Assembly: GCA_022376515.1 (NCBI GenBank)
Contig: WTXI01000081.1
Location: 1-64,000 of the forward strand
Reading direction: 5' to 3'
Origin: Lactifluus volemus
Lineage: Eukaryota > Basidiomycota > Agaricomycetes > Russulales > Russulaceae
Length of the DNA: 64,000 nucleotides
Shown: piece by piece, positions 38,298 through 48,508 of the stretch
Numbering within the stretch: the stretch's first letter is position 1
How the letters are laid out: every line of letters starts with the position of its first letter
Made by a program: the position numbers and the translations under genes
The notes under the pieces: generated by a model
The model's input: only the letters and a program-made list of their open reading frames with translations
Told to the model about the DNA's origin: nothing
Database searches by the model: none

Positions 38298-39259
38298 ATG
38301 CAACATGTCCCAGCCCAATATGACCTACCCGCACCACGTCCCATCCGCCCGTCCACCCATCGTCCCTCCTCTACCAATCATCGTTCGGCCTCTCCACCGT
38401 TTATCCCAGTGAGCTATACACGGCGTCCAGAAACCGCTCCCCGACCCCCGATCTCCCGCCTTATACCCGCGAATCACGCCGCTCGATGACACCCTCAGAG
38501 AGTCGCTCTTCCAGGCCTGCGAATTCGCAGCGTGGGCCATACAGCAACCCAAACCGACAAGTTCGATTTGGGACTACCTCACACCTCCCTCCGAACGTCC
38601 AGGGACCCCACTCGCCGTCCTCCCACCGCCAACGTGGAACGAGGACCTCCCGATTCTGGTAGACTCTCGCGGAGCGACGCCGCCCCCTCCCCGCCAAACA
38701 ACCAATTACCATCCTTATCAAACTCACCGACCTCTAACGTCTGCAACTCGCCCGCCTCATCTGTCTCCCCTATCCAGGACGACGAACTCGGATGGGCATT
38801 TGATAATGACGGTAACGCTAACGACGACCAGTGGCCAGGGAGTACAGTTCATGACGGCGAGGGTGCCCTTCACTGCACGACTTGCATGGAACGGGTCGTC
38901 AATAGTAGCAGTGGAACCGCCGCTGATTCCGCCGCAGCCCGGATCACGCACACGCCCTATTGTGGTAGATGCAAGCGACGAAACCCCGGACACGTCTACA
39001 TCGACTGCCCCCTCCACCATGGTGCGAATGGTGCGCCGACTACGGCCATTCGGGCCCTTCATGTCACGAACCCCACCAGCAATGCAAGTTCGGAGACGCT
39101 TGTAGAGTCCCCCTAGAACACCCTCACTGGCATTGGTCGTGCCCCTACACCGACGACAAGAAGGCTTACCTCTGGTATGGCCACGGTGTCGATCGCTCCA
39201 CGTCTGGCTGGATCAACGCGGAGATGAGTGACTGGGACTATGCTGCTGACCGTGAGTAA
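38298..39259 (+). pseudogene. Third ORF of the LTR retrotransposon, zinc-knuckle protein
   Basis: Between the chromodomain and the 3' LTR there is coding-like sequence. It has a proline/serine-rich N-terminal part, a helical-looking LRESLFQACEFAAWAIQQ block (about 38490), a low-complexity middle, and a C-terminal cysteine/histidine cluster CEWCADYGHSGPSC (CX2CX4HX4C, near 39025-39066) followed by CKFGDAC and a HPHWHW run, ending at 39259. At least two frame changes. The role is unknown; a nucleic-acid-binding accessory protein is a guess from the knuckle. Confidence 0.6.
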
Positions 39260-39281
39260 ACGCAGGTGGGACTGCGCCTTA

Positions 39282-39293
39282 GACGGGGGATGG
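39282..39293 (+). promoter_or_regulatory. Polypurine tract before the 3' LTR
   Basis: GACGGGGGATGG directly abuts the 3' LTR and is the expected plus-strand primer for reverse transcription. Confidence 0.55.
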
Positions 39294-39898
39294 TGTTATG
39301 GACTGACACGTGCTTGCTGACTCATACTATACGTTTTCGGACTGCTGACTCATTTCTGCTGACTTCCTTGCTTATGCGAATGGACTGCCGATCGCTTTGT
39401 TTCAGATCGCCTACTTATTTTCTCACGATACAGCTTTACATAGCACCGTACAGCCTCAAGCAACAGCCACATGCACAGGATGACTCGCTGATTCCTGGAA
39501 CATGTTTCAAACCCTGAAAGCTGTACGAAGGTCACAGCCCCTATGGCTGTGTACATAGCCCGTTCCTTCTCTATATAAACCATGTACTTTCTGCCCTAGA
39601 GACCTTAAGTCTCAGTTTTGTTTCGCAATCCAAGTCTTCTATCTATTAGAACCTTGCTTGCCTAGAAGCATCAGACCTGAGAGAACCCTCTTGACATCAC
39701 GCTCTTCGACTTCTTGACACTTTGGTCTTATCCCTAAAGCCCAAAGCCCTTGACCTCTGAAACGCTCTTGACTTAGTCGTTTACTAAGTCTCGTCTTTAT
39801 CGAACCTTTGATCTTGACTTGCACGTCTTGCAAGTCTAATTCTTGACTTCACGAACGAACGTACACTTCGTACAAAGGTCCCACTTGGAACCTTAACA
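39294..39898 (+). repeat. 3' LTR
   Basis: 605 bp partner of 32230-32834, with the same ends TGTTAT and TTAACA. The TATA box and the AAGTCTCAGTTT segment are conserved. Confidence 0.93.
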
Positions 39899-40316
39899 TG
39901 CCGTAAGAGAGTGACTGGGGTTCGTGCGTGTAACTATTAAAAGAGAGCGAGGCTGTCCGATCGGAAAGGAACGAAAGGGTCCACTGGACCAAGGACTGTG
40001 GGAAGCCGTAAATGTGAAGGAGGTGAGCAACCCGGGCAGGGTTCAGGTTGTCAAAGAAACCCTGGATGTCAAAGAAGACGGTTGCAGCAACGTGTCCGGC
40101 CTTGAGGCAAGACTGGGCTAGATGGGCCAAGTGGCCGGCGCCATCAACGGCACTGCTGTAATCACGGGAGCCGAATTGGAGGGGGGGGAGGATACAGTAT
40201 GCGTTGAGGTCGGCTAGAAGGCGTTTGGCGACTATCTTCTCCAAGAGCTTGCCGGCACATTCTAGGAGGCTGATGGGTCTGTAGGCCTTAGCCAAGGAGT
40301 AGTCCGGCTTGCCTAG
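39899..40316 (-). mobile_element. LINE reverse transcriptase fragment
   Basis: The minus-strand frame from 40316 reads PDYSLAKAYRPISLLECAGK, then LPPLQFGSRDYSSAVD, FFDIQGFFDNL (motif A with its catalytic Asp) and WTLSFLSDRTASLSFN. It is cut off at 39899 by the end of the LTR element, before the second catalytic motif. Both ends are truncated. It shows that RT-bearing LINEs exist in this genome. Confidence 0.88.
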
Positions 40317-41216
40317 TTAGTAGGGTAATCCCCCGGCCCATGATATCACGTTATTTTACGTGACTCTCCCTAGCTTTGGGCACGCAGAGCGGAGCTCCCT
40401 CCTCCACCAAAGACCGATCCTCTTTGGTTGGGCTTCTTCGTTGGTTCGGCCAGGACGAGGGGTCAAATACTAGTATGTCACAGTGGTAAGCGGTAAGCGG
40501 TAACCACTGCACATTATCACATGAGGACTGATCCGAGTCGGGGTGTCCCGGAACCTAGTAGTCTAAAGCAGGTGCCTTGGCAGGTGCTGTACCTTGATGA
40601 AATTGATGAAAATACAAATACTGTCCAGCTGCAAACTTGGTCGAATGGCCCACACTCAATCTAGGATGGGGAGGAGTGGTGCATTATTAATAAGTAAAGA
40701 CGGTACACCCTACTTTTAACTTTGAGATTGAAACTGGACGCGGCGTGTGCATGGAAACAACTTGAAGAGTATTTTACCTGGCTGGGAAGTTTGTACAGGA
40801 AGATATCCCATAAATGTTGTGGATCCGCGACACCGAACCTCGCACGATCGTGAGATTTAGTATGCAGTTGATCGACCGTATTCGGCGTCCGCGCGACTGC
40901 GGAATGAGAAGGGGGGGCCGTCTTGAAGGTAGAATGACTACGTAAATGTCAGACAAATTCCACGAGTAAAACACAAAGCAAACGAAAGGGGTTCGCTGCT
41001 ACTCTGAGTAGAATTCACAGGGTGTTGCCAGTGAAGTACAAGTGGAGCATAGCTATCTACCAACTTACTAGTATAGAAACAGAGGACAGAAACGTGATGG
41101 TGCAATCACACAATTACACAATGTGGATATCTCGGGATTTCGGACTGGTGATATATATTATCGGCACACGAACAAACCTACAATGTACGAATTTGGATCC
41201 AGTGACGTCCATGAAT
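40317..41216. other. Intergenic, nothing recognised
   Basis: Contains a small GGTAAGC repeat (40485-40503) and short frames only. Confidence 0.5.
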
Positions 41217-43118
41217 CTAGGACAAAATGGAAGTATCGCATCGCATCTTCGTTAATCCCCCCGTCACACCCGTCGCCACTGTCCAATCAGAATGTGTATG
41301 AAAATACCCTATGAAACTTAAAGCCATCGACGACGTACTGACCAGACAACTGGCAGTTAGATCACCGGTCCAACCGCAGACGATAGGGGTAGAAAAAACA
41401 TAACTCACCTCAAACACAAGCAACGCGTCCTCACACAAAAACATCATCAGATTCTTCGATATCTCCTGCAGCTCTTTAGGCAGTGGTACTTCCTTCGTGA
41501 CGCATGCCAATGACGCGTGTCGAAGTTGGGCCCCCTGCCGAATTTCCGGAGACGCGCGGGCACGGACTCGCGCAGCCGCGTCCAGGCCGACGCTGCGCGC
41601 GACACGTCCTGGATGGTAGTCTGCTATGACCACAGATTTCTTTCCCAAGGGCGCACCCAGGACGCGCATACCGCACGTCCGTGGTCGATGGAAGATGTAG
41701 GGCCGGTCTGTGGACCGCACAAGATGCGCACCATGGGGGCCCCACGCCTCCCACGGCACATCAATCCGGTCACGCTTGGACGTCGCCACAGCTGTGGGAG
41801 GATGCGCCGCCATGTATGCGAGGAAGGTGCGCACGGGTGCGTTCAGCTCTGCGGACTCTTTTGCCCGCATCAAGTTACCGTCCGTCACCTCCAGCGTCAA
41901 GATGCGGTCCTCCGGGTCTGCGTGAAAGTACCCTTGTGGACACGGCGCGACAGGCGACGAAAATGATGCGGTGTTAATATTGATACGTACTTGGCGGAAG
42001 GGTATATCTAATTTCGCGGGAAGTGGAACGTGGAAACAATATGGGGTCATAACAACTTTGGGTCCAAATGCGGTGGCCGAGTGTCCAAAGTCGTATACGG
42101 TGAGGGTGAGTTTGTAGTCCTGTCCCGGGTACAGTGGAGAGTCGGATACTGAGGCTGGTATCATTAGGTGCGTCTCGTCGAGGAAAGTGACATCGACTCC
42201 GAGATGCGTAAATACCGGTCGCTGAAAGTGGCGTTACTAATGTCACCTACTATAGTAGTAGTACATGAGAGCTTACGATCGTCACCACCTGAGTTCCTAG
42301 TTTCCAGTTCCAGACAACAACAGTCGCTCCGGTCAGCGTGGGATGCCTCACAACAACCGCTACATGATTGCAGCAGATGACGGATTCTCCGGCTAGTACG
42401 TCGGGCGAACCTATCCCCATATTAAACGTGCCAGCATGAAGGACCGAAGGGTGGACTTTTCCAGACGACAACGCTCGTACGTGTAAATCGTAACTTGGAC
42501 TTGAAGCCCTGTATTTACTGTGTTATAGACCCATAGCTAAGGAGATTCAAGTCCGCACCTCATACACAGAAGGAGGTCCTGAGCAGAGTCGATAGCAATT
42601 TCCAACAGCTTACCTATGCCGCTCATTGGCAACTCCCAGCTCTCACCAGGTACTCCCCGGAGCTTCGACGGGACGCGGAAAAGAAGGAGCAGGTTATCAG
42701 TCTCCCGGTGATCCGAATGCCCGACTAGAAATGCGAGCACCCCGCCAGAGATGGCGACGGGGACTTCGAATGCCGCATGGTGCGTTACAACTCCGGCGCC
42801 GGACCATGCGATCTCTCTCCAGGCGGCCTCGTGCTGGTGCAGTTTCTGGAGTCGTTCGACTATTCCCTCACAGGCGATGGTTGGCAGACTATCCCGCATG
42901 CCACAGGCTGCTAGAGAAATGATATACTGCAAAGAGAGAGCATTTCTAATGATGGCGTTGAGCGTGCGGCAAACCTGAAGTGCTTGATATGAGCAAACGA
43001 GTCGAGGGGACAACCGCCGCCCGTTATTTACCCTCTGGCAGGCCATGAGCATCTTGTGATCCCCTTTAATCATGATCTCGACTATGAGCTCTTCAGGGAG
43101 TGATAGAATGGTCGACAT
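41217..43118 (-). CDS. F-box protein, family E copy 1
   Basis: Four-exon model: 43032-43118, 42568-42974, 42277-42508 and 41217-42221, with introns of 57, 59 and 55 bp; 576 aa. Exon 1-2 joining restores a standard F-box, KMLMACQR|VCRTLNAIIRNALSLQY, followed by ISLAACGMRD. The first intron is a multiple of three without stops and can be read through. The long C-terminal part has the family's blocks: FRVPSKLRGVPGESWELP, VVWNWKLGTQVVTI, VDVTFLDETHLMIPA, VPWEAWGPHGAHLV and FLCEDALLVFE. A GTGAGT donor at 41408 allows an alternative end. This is a common agaricomycete F-box type, different from the leucine-rich A-D families. Probably an SCF adaptor. Lies 0.45 kb downstream of C2 in the same direction. 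Confidence 0.82.
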
Positions 43119-43235
43119 AGTGATGTTGGGAGAAGGTTAAGAAGAGGGTGACAAGGACGTGAAAACGGTACGGTTTGCATTCCTGAAGACGTTGGCGGCG
43201 AGAAGCCCAGTGCTCGATTTGGATGTCATGGAATG

Positions 43236-43260
43236 TTTAAAAACCCGGCCCGGGAGCCCG
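43236..43260 (-). promoter_or_regulatory. Conserved promoter-like motif of family E copy 1
   Basis: TTTAAAAACCCGGCCCGGGA (plus-strand text), about 120-140 bp before the E1 start. Shared with the E relics at 51 and 56 kb and, in reverse, 7.6 kb. A TATA-like run beside a CCCGGGCC palindrome. Confidence 0.45.
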
Positions 43261-43565
43261 TAGACATTTTGTCCCGCATATAATAGTTCGCCGTTGCGAT
43301 CAATCAGATATTACATGGCTGGTTGTGCCACGGCTGTTTATGTCTGACTCACTCCGGTGTCAGTCCAACGACAACCTTGGTATTTCTCCTGGCCTGAACC
43401 ACCAAAGCGCGGGCCACCCCATTATCGTACATCACAATACAAGAAACAGCAGTAAGCTGCTGTGAGGAGGTGGAAATCACTGGGAAGCGTGTGAAATGGT
43501 AATAAAGACAGTAGCAAAAAAAGCATTGACGAAGACCCATAACCATTAATCCAGATTCCTGACAA

Positions 43566-44969
43566 TCAGTCTCCTTCTGTGACATGGACAGTGACAGGGT
43601 GATCGGTACGCTGGCGTGAGGAAATGAATGGCTCTATAGCTTGCTGCGTGAATGCAGAGCGGGGATGTAGGTAGAGGTGGTGCAGCATAGGCAAGGCATC
43701 CATCACCCTTTCCCCAGTGAGTTCTTGCAGCGCAGATGCAATAATCTCACCCAATTTGGGCGGTATACGCATGTGCTGCACAGCGGAAAATGCATGGAAG
43801 ATCTCCAGCCATTGGGGGTTATCCACGTGGTCTTTCCAGTCTGAAAACGCTACTTTCGATGTACTCCCGTAGTCAGAGTCACTAGCACTGGCAGCGATGA
43901 GAAGCCGTTCTACATTGGATAAGAAAGGCGAAATCTTGCCACATATTTGAGTTAGACACCCAACTTGCCAATCCAATGCATGGCACAATGTCTTGATAGA
44001 TAAAGCGATCCGATATCGCTTCCCTCCCGTTGGGTCACGGTGACCAAAGTGGATGAGGACGCTTTCATCACCAAAGTACAGCTTCGCTTCCTCAAAGGAC
44101 CTGGGGATCTGTGTCCGACCGATAAACTGGAGGAAATGTGGAATGTCGAAATCGAGTTGATTGAAGAAGACTGTAGCGACGGAAATAGTAGCAGGAGTGT
44201 TGATCCGAGCTACAAGATCTTCAAAGTACTCGCTAGCGCCGTGGAACTCCAAACGGGTGAGGGCGGGGAGGACAACCCGGGTCAATGAAGAGGGAGGTCT
44301 ATTTCTTGGATCAGGACGAGAAACCGGGGATTCGAATCCAATGTGAACGACTTTAAGCTTGGTCAACGCGGATAGGGCTGTGGCCATGGCTTGGGGTGAA
44401 ATGTAACCGGCAATGGGTATGTTCGCGAGTTGAACTTCGACGAGGCCATGGCAAGATGGAAGAAGGTTTGGTAGTGCCGGAAATGGAGTACTAAACAAGC
44501 TGAGATGCTTTAGATGCGGAGCAGAGCTACCCAAGAAGGTATCAGGAACCACAGGTGTCGACTTCTCGAATTCAAGGTGAAGATTTGTCAACACTGGATA
44601 CGGCTTCTTCATCACTTTGTAGAGTTGCTTCATTAGAGTAGTTGTTGTATAGAGAACGATTTCGGACACGCGATCGTGATGCTCGAGTGCGGCAATAATG
44701 TTATCTCCATTCAGAGGGAGTCGCGATCTCGATTCCTCTACGACGATAGGAAAGGTGCGTGGCCAGACATCTAGCGTCTTCTTCACGGGTGTGTTTGCAT
44801 TGCATTCAAGTCGCAAATTAAGACGAAGCGGTGATGCAAAAACGATGAATCTCCATCTTCTGCACACGTGAACCAGCACATGCCACCCCTGATGGGGGAT
44901 GTGCGGAGACGTTCGATAGCAGTCGAAGATGTCGAGGAGGACATCGTCAGGGAGCGATTCGATCGTCAT
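43566..44969 (-). CDS. F-box protein, subfamily C copy 2
   Basis: Open frame of 467 aa from Met at 44969, which lies at the F-box itself (MTIESLPDDVLLDIFDCYRT, then LVHVCRRWRFIVFASP). Leucine-rich remainder: VMKKPYPVLTNLHLEF, VPDTFLGSSAPHLKHL, GYISPQAMATALSALTKL, EYFEDLVARINTPA, FLQFIGRTQIP and DNPQWLEIFHAFSAVQHMRI. In intact relatives a 40-43 nt first exon precedes this. Here (about 45020-45090) the exon is recognisable, but a deletion of about 10 bp removes its ATG, and the FPRV codons before MTIES are also shortened. The protein may start at the internal Met, or the gene may be dying. Confidence 0.8.
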   Translation of the reverse strand: MTIESLPDDVLLDIFDCYRTSPHIPHQGWHVLVHVCRRWRFIVFASPLRLNLRLECNANTPVKKTLDVWPRTFPIVVEESRSRLPLNGDNIIAALEHHDRVSEIVLYTTTTLMKQLYKVMKKPYPVLTNLHLEFEKSTPVVPDTFLGSSAPHLKHLSLFSTPFPALPNLLPSCHGLVEVQLANIPIAGYISPQAMATALSALTKLKVVHIGFESPVSRPDPRNRPPSSLTRVVLPALTRLEFHGASEYFEDLVARINTPATISVATVFFNQLDFDIPHFLQFIGRTQIPRSFEEAKLYFGDESVLIHFGHRDPTGGKRYRIALSIKTLCHALDWQVGCLTQICGKISPFLSNVERLLIAASASDSDYGSTSKVAFSDWKDHVDNPQWLEIFHAFSAVQHMRIPPKLGEIIASALQELTGERVMDALPMLHHLYLHPRSAFTQQAIEPFISSRQRTDHPVTVHVTEGD

Positions 44970-45100
44970 AGGGAAAGAATCCAGGCCTTCCCCAAGTCAG
45001 CGGTTGCTTTAGCGACAACCCAAGGCCGTGAGACGTACCTTGGCCTCCTTGATCGAAAACCACCTTCCGATGACGATACTAGTCACTCCTATTCGTTGAG

Positions 45101-45906
45101 ACGACGGATAGTTGATGGATTGTCGGACGTGGCTAGATCAAAATTAGTGAGCGCAGAGTCAGCTTCTATTGCAGTGAGGGATCCGGACTCGGACGTACTT
45201 GGGAAAAAGAGAACACGTCAATGAGATACTATTAGTTTAAATATATAACTGAGAACCCGCAGAGGCTGTGCATGTGGCTCTAGTCGGCGCACGATGGCGG
45301 ATGCTGTGCAGACAGTATGGGAAAACCCAGGAACAATGTGTGCGCTGGCCGTCATGGTGCCGTAAACAAAGTGTTTGGACCACGCATGCATTTCATATCT
45401 CGAAAGCAGCACCTGGTTCCCACGGGGGGAGGATTCGGAGCGACGCCTGACGCCAACCTGTGCCCCTTTCATCGCCGTCTGTCGATATAGCTTCTAGCTT
45501 CACTAGTATTTTAGGGTTGAGATCATATCGCATGAATTGCGTCAAAGTTGGAGTGGGTGAGGGCCGTGAGACGAGTAACCCGATCTGCTACCATACTGTG
45601 ACGTTCTGTCTTTTTTGTGTCTGGAATAGACTTATGTGTCCGGACACGGTAAATTTTCTCATGAAATGGATACAAGTGGCAAGCAACCAAATACTACATG
45701 GCCAGGTCCAGCATTTATGCCCGAAGTTCCGAGTCATGAAAGTGCGGGTCACCCGATTACCGTATATCAGAAGCAGCAGAGAGCTGCTGTGGGGAGGTAG
45801 AAATGACTGGGAGGGGTGGGGAACGGTAATAAGGACAGGTACTAACAAGACGAGAAGTGGAGAGTATTGATGAGGACCCGTCAACACCAACCCAGACTCC
45901 TGACAA
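45101..45906. repeat. Intergenic unit shared with 47.5-48.4 kb
   Basis: The run GCATGTGGCTCTAGTCGGCG through CTGTCGATATAG recurs at 47570-48110 and partly at 53680-53750, as expected if whole C-gene units were duplicated with their spacers. No gene seen. Confidence 0.65.
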
Positions 45907-47416
45907 TCAATCCATTTCCGTGAAATGGACAGCGACAGGGTGATTGAAATGCTGGCGCGAGGAAATGAATGGCTCTATAGCTTGCCGCACGGATATAGAG
46001 CTGGATGGGAGGTAGAGATGATGCAGCATAGGCAACGCGTCCATGGTCCTTTCTTCAGTGAGCTCTTGCAACACAGATCCGATAATCTCACCCAGTCTGG
46101 GCGGTATACGCATATGCTGCAAAGCCGAAAATGCATGAAAGAGCTCCAACCATTGGGGGATATCCACGTAGTCTGTCGAAAATGTCTCATTCGCGTAGTC
46201 ACCATAACCGTTAGAGATGAGAAGCCGTTCTACATTGGATAGGAAAGGCGAAATCCTGCTGCATATTTGAGCTACACCAGCAACCTGCCAATCCAATGCA
46301 TGGCACAATATCGTCATAGATAGACCGGTTGAAGATTCCTTCACTCCCGTTGGATCACGAGGACCAACGTTGATGTAGGCGTACCGATTAACGAAGTACA
46401 ACTTCGCTTCCTCGAAGGACCGGGGAATCTGTGTGCGACCGATAAACTGGAGGAACTGTGAAATGTCGAAATCGAGCTGATTGAAGAACCGTGTGTCGAC
46501 TATAATAGTAGCAGGAGCGTCTAATCGAGCCACGAGATCCTCAAAGTACTCGCTAGCACCGCGGAACTCCAAATGACTCAGAGAGGGGAGGACGACGCGC
46601 TTGACGACGCGTGTTAATGAAGACGGAGGTCGGTTTCTTGGATCAGGAAAAGAAGCCGGGGATTCGAATCCGATGTGAAAGGATTCAAGCTTAGTTAACC
46701 CGGATAGGGCTGTGGCCATAGCTTCGGGTGAAATGTAACCACTATTGGGTACCTCCTCCAGGTGAACTGTGACCAGGTCATGGCAAATTGGAAGAAACTT
46801 TGGTAGTGTCGGAAATGGAATACGAATCAAGTTGAGATACTTTAGACTCGGGGCAGATCTACCCAAGAAGGTATCAGGAGCCACAGGTGCCAACTTCTTA
46901 TCAAATTCGAGGTGAATATGTGTCAAAACTGGATATGGTTTCTTCATCACTTTGTAGAGTCGCCTCAAGAGAGTAGTTGTCACATAGAGATCGATTTCGG
47001 ACACGCGATCGTGATGCTTGATTGCTGCAATGATGTTAGCTCCACTGAGAGGGAGTCTCGATCTCGATTCCTTTATGAGGATAGGAAAGGCGCGTGGCCA
47101 GACATCTAGGGTCTTCTCCACGGGCGTGTTCGCATTGCATTCCAGTCGCAAATCAAGACGAAGAGGCGACGCAAACGCGATGAATCTCCATCTTCTGCAC
47201 ACGTGAACCAGCACATGCCACCCCTGATAGGGAATGTCCGGAGACGTTCGATAGCAGTCGAAGATGTCGAGGAGGACGTTGTCAGGGAGGGATTCGGTCG
47301 TCACGCGTGTGAAAAAAATCATGCCTTCTTCAAGTCAGTGGTTGCTTCAGCGACAGCCCATGGCCATGAGACGTACCTGGGCCACTTTGATTGAACACCA
47401 CATTCCGCTGACGCAT
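45907..47416 (-). CDS. F-box protein, subfamily C copy 3
   Basis: Two exons: 47377-47416 (40 nt, MRQRNVVFNQSGP) and 45907-47324, intron 47325-47376 (52 bp, GTACGT...AAGAAG), giving 485 aa. F-box VTTESLPDNVLLDIFDCYRT and LVHVCRRWRFIAFASP; leucine-rich half with VMKKPYPVLTHIHLEF, GYISPEAMATALSGLTKL, EYFEDLVARLDAPA, FLQFIGRTQIP and IPQWLELFHAFSALQHMRIPP. The only C copy in the window with both an intact first exon and an undamaged frame. Predicted SCF adaptor; target unknown. Confidence 0.87.
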
Positions 47417-47688
47417 AGAGGACGATACTAGTGTTTTCTATTGATTGAGAAGATGGATAGTTGATGAGTTGTCGGGTGCGCCTAGTTCAAAATTAGCAAG
47501 CGCTGAGTTCAGCTGCTCTTAGTCGGGATCGGGGGCTGGACGCACTTGGGACAATCCGCAGAGGCTGTGCCAGTGCATGTGGCTCTAGTCGGCGCACGAT
47601 GACTCATGCTGTGCATATGGGCAAATCCAGGGACAATATGTGCGCTGGCTGTCATGGTGCCGTAAAGAGAGTAATTGGACCGCGCATT

Positions 47689-47972
47689 ACCTTGCTTGCA
47701 AGGTATTCAGTGCGGTCGTAATTCAACTGTGGCTTGCAAAACCCAGCTTTGGCTATCAAGTTTGCTTATTGGTGTGCCTTGCTGAATTCTGGTTCATGAT
47801 TGGATCGGATCTTTTCCGATATTTGAAATTGAATACGATGGAGGTTGGTGGCGCGACTAATTTGTGCAGTTTGCAGCTAAATTTGTTTTTGATATTGACC
47901 CTCGTGTTATCGCGTGTTCTAGTACGGTACATTTTTTTTAAATACAGATGTTCCCCTATGTACAAGCAAGGT
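47689..47972. mobile_element. Possible MITE-like insertion
   Basis: ACCTTGCTTG at 47689-47698 and its inverted copy CAAGCAAGGT at 47963-47972 bound 284 bp that are absent from the corresponding spacer near 45390. The extra sequence actually runs about 28 bp beyond the right repeat, and only a GCAT/GCATT direct repeat flanks it, so the boundaries are uncertain. No coding capacity. Confidence 0.4.
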
Positions 47973-48508
47973 CCATGTCGACATCGTCGGCATTTCTAGT
48001 GCATTTCATATCTTGAAAACAGCACCTGGTTCCCACGGGGGAAGACTCGCAGCGACGCCCGATGCCAACCCGTGCCCCTTTCTTCGCCGTCTGTCGATAT
48101 AGCCAGAAACGAATACAAGTGGCAAGCAACTAAATATTACATGGCCAGGACCAGCGATGGATGTATGCCACTGGTTATGCCCGAACTCCCCCCGGTTGTC
48201 AGTACATAACACGCAACAACCTAAATCATCCAATTGATTTTCTCCTAGTCTAACCCATCAAAGTGCAGGTTGCCCGATTATCGTATATCAGAAGCAGCAG
48301 AGAGCTGCTGTGGGGAGGTGGGAATCACTGGGAAGGGTGGGGAATGCATGTAGTCGAGCGCGTCTTTGTCGGTTGTAGGCATATTGTGCTATAGAAATGC
48401 GGATTTTTAAAAAAAGGGTGTGGAACGGAAATAAAGACAGGTACTAACAAAACGAGAGATGGAGAGTATTGATGAGGACCCGTCAACATCAACCCAGACT
48501 CCCGACAA

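Larger units (their letters stand above)
32230..39898 (+). mobile_element. Chromodomain Ty3/gypsy LTR retrotransposon (7.67 kb, frame-damaged)
   Basis: Two direct 605 bp LTRs (TGTTAT...TTAACA) enclose gag, protease, reverse transcriptase, RNase H, integrase with chromodomain and a third ORF, in gypsy order. By hand the LTRs differ at about 25 sites plus a few single-base indels, roughly 4%. About ten frameshifts break the coding part, so it is probably not autonomous as assembled. Flanks do not form a target-site duplication (GAGGA on the left, TGCCG on the right). The left flank is a LINE ORF1 and the right flank a LINE reverse transcriptase. Confidence 0.95.

Noticed and set aside
38881..39060. 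Second zinc knuckle CGRCKRRNPGHVYIDC in the retrotransposon's third ORF
   Set aside because: It is in a different frame from the more protein-like reading through the same bases, and its spacing (CX2CX6HX4C) is atypical. Probably a shadow.
41217..42164. A separate gene starting at Met 42164
   Set aside because: It is exon 4 of the E-family F-box gene; splicing from 42277 into 42221 joins the frames and family blocks run straight across.
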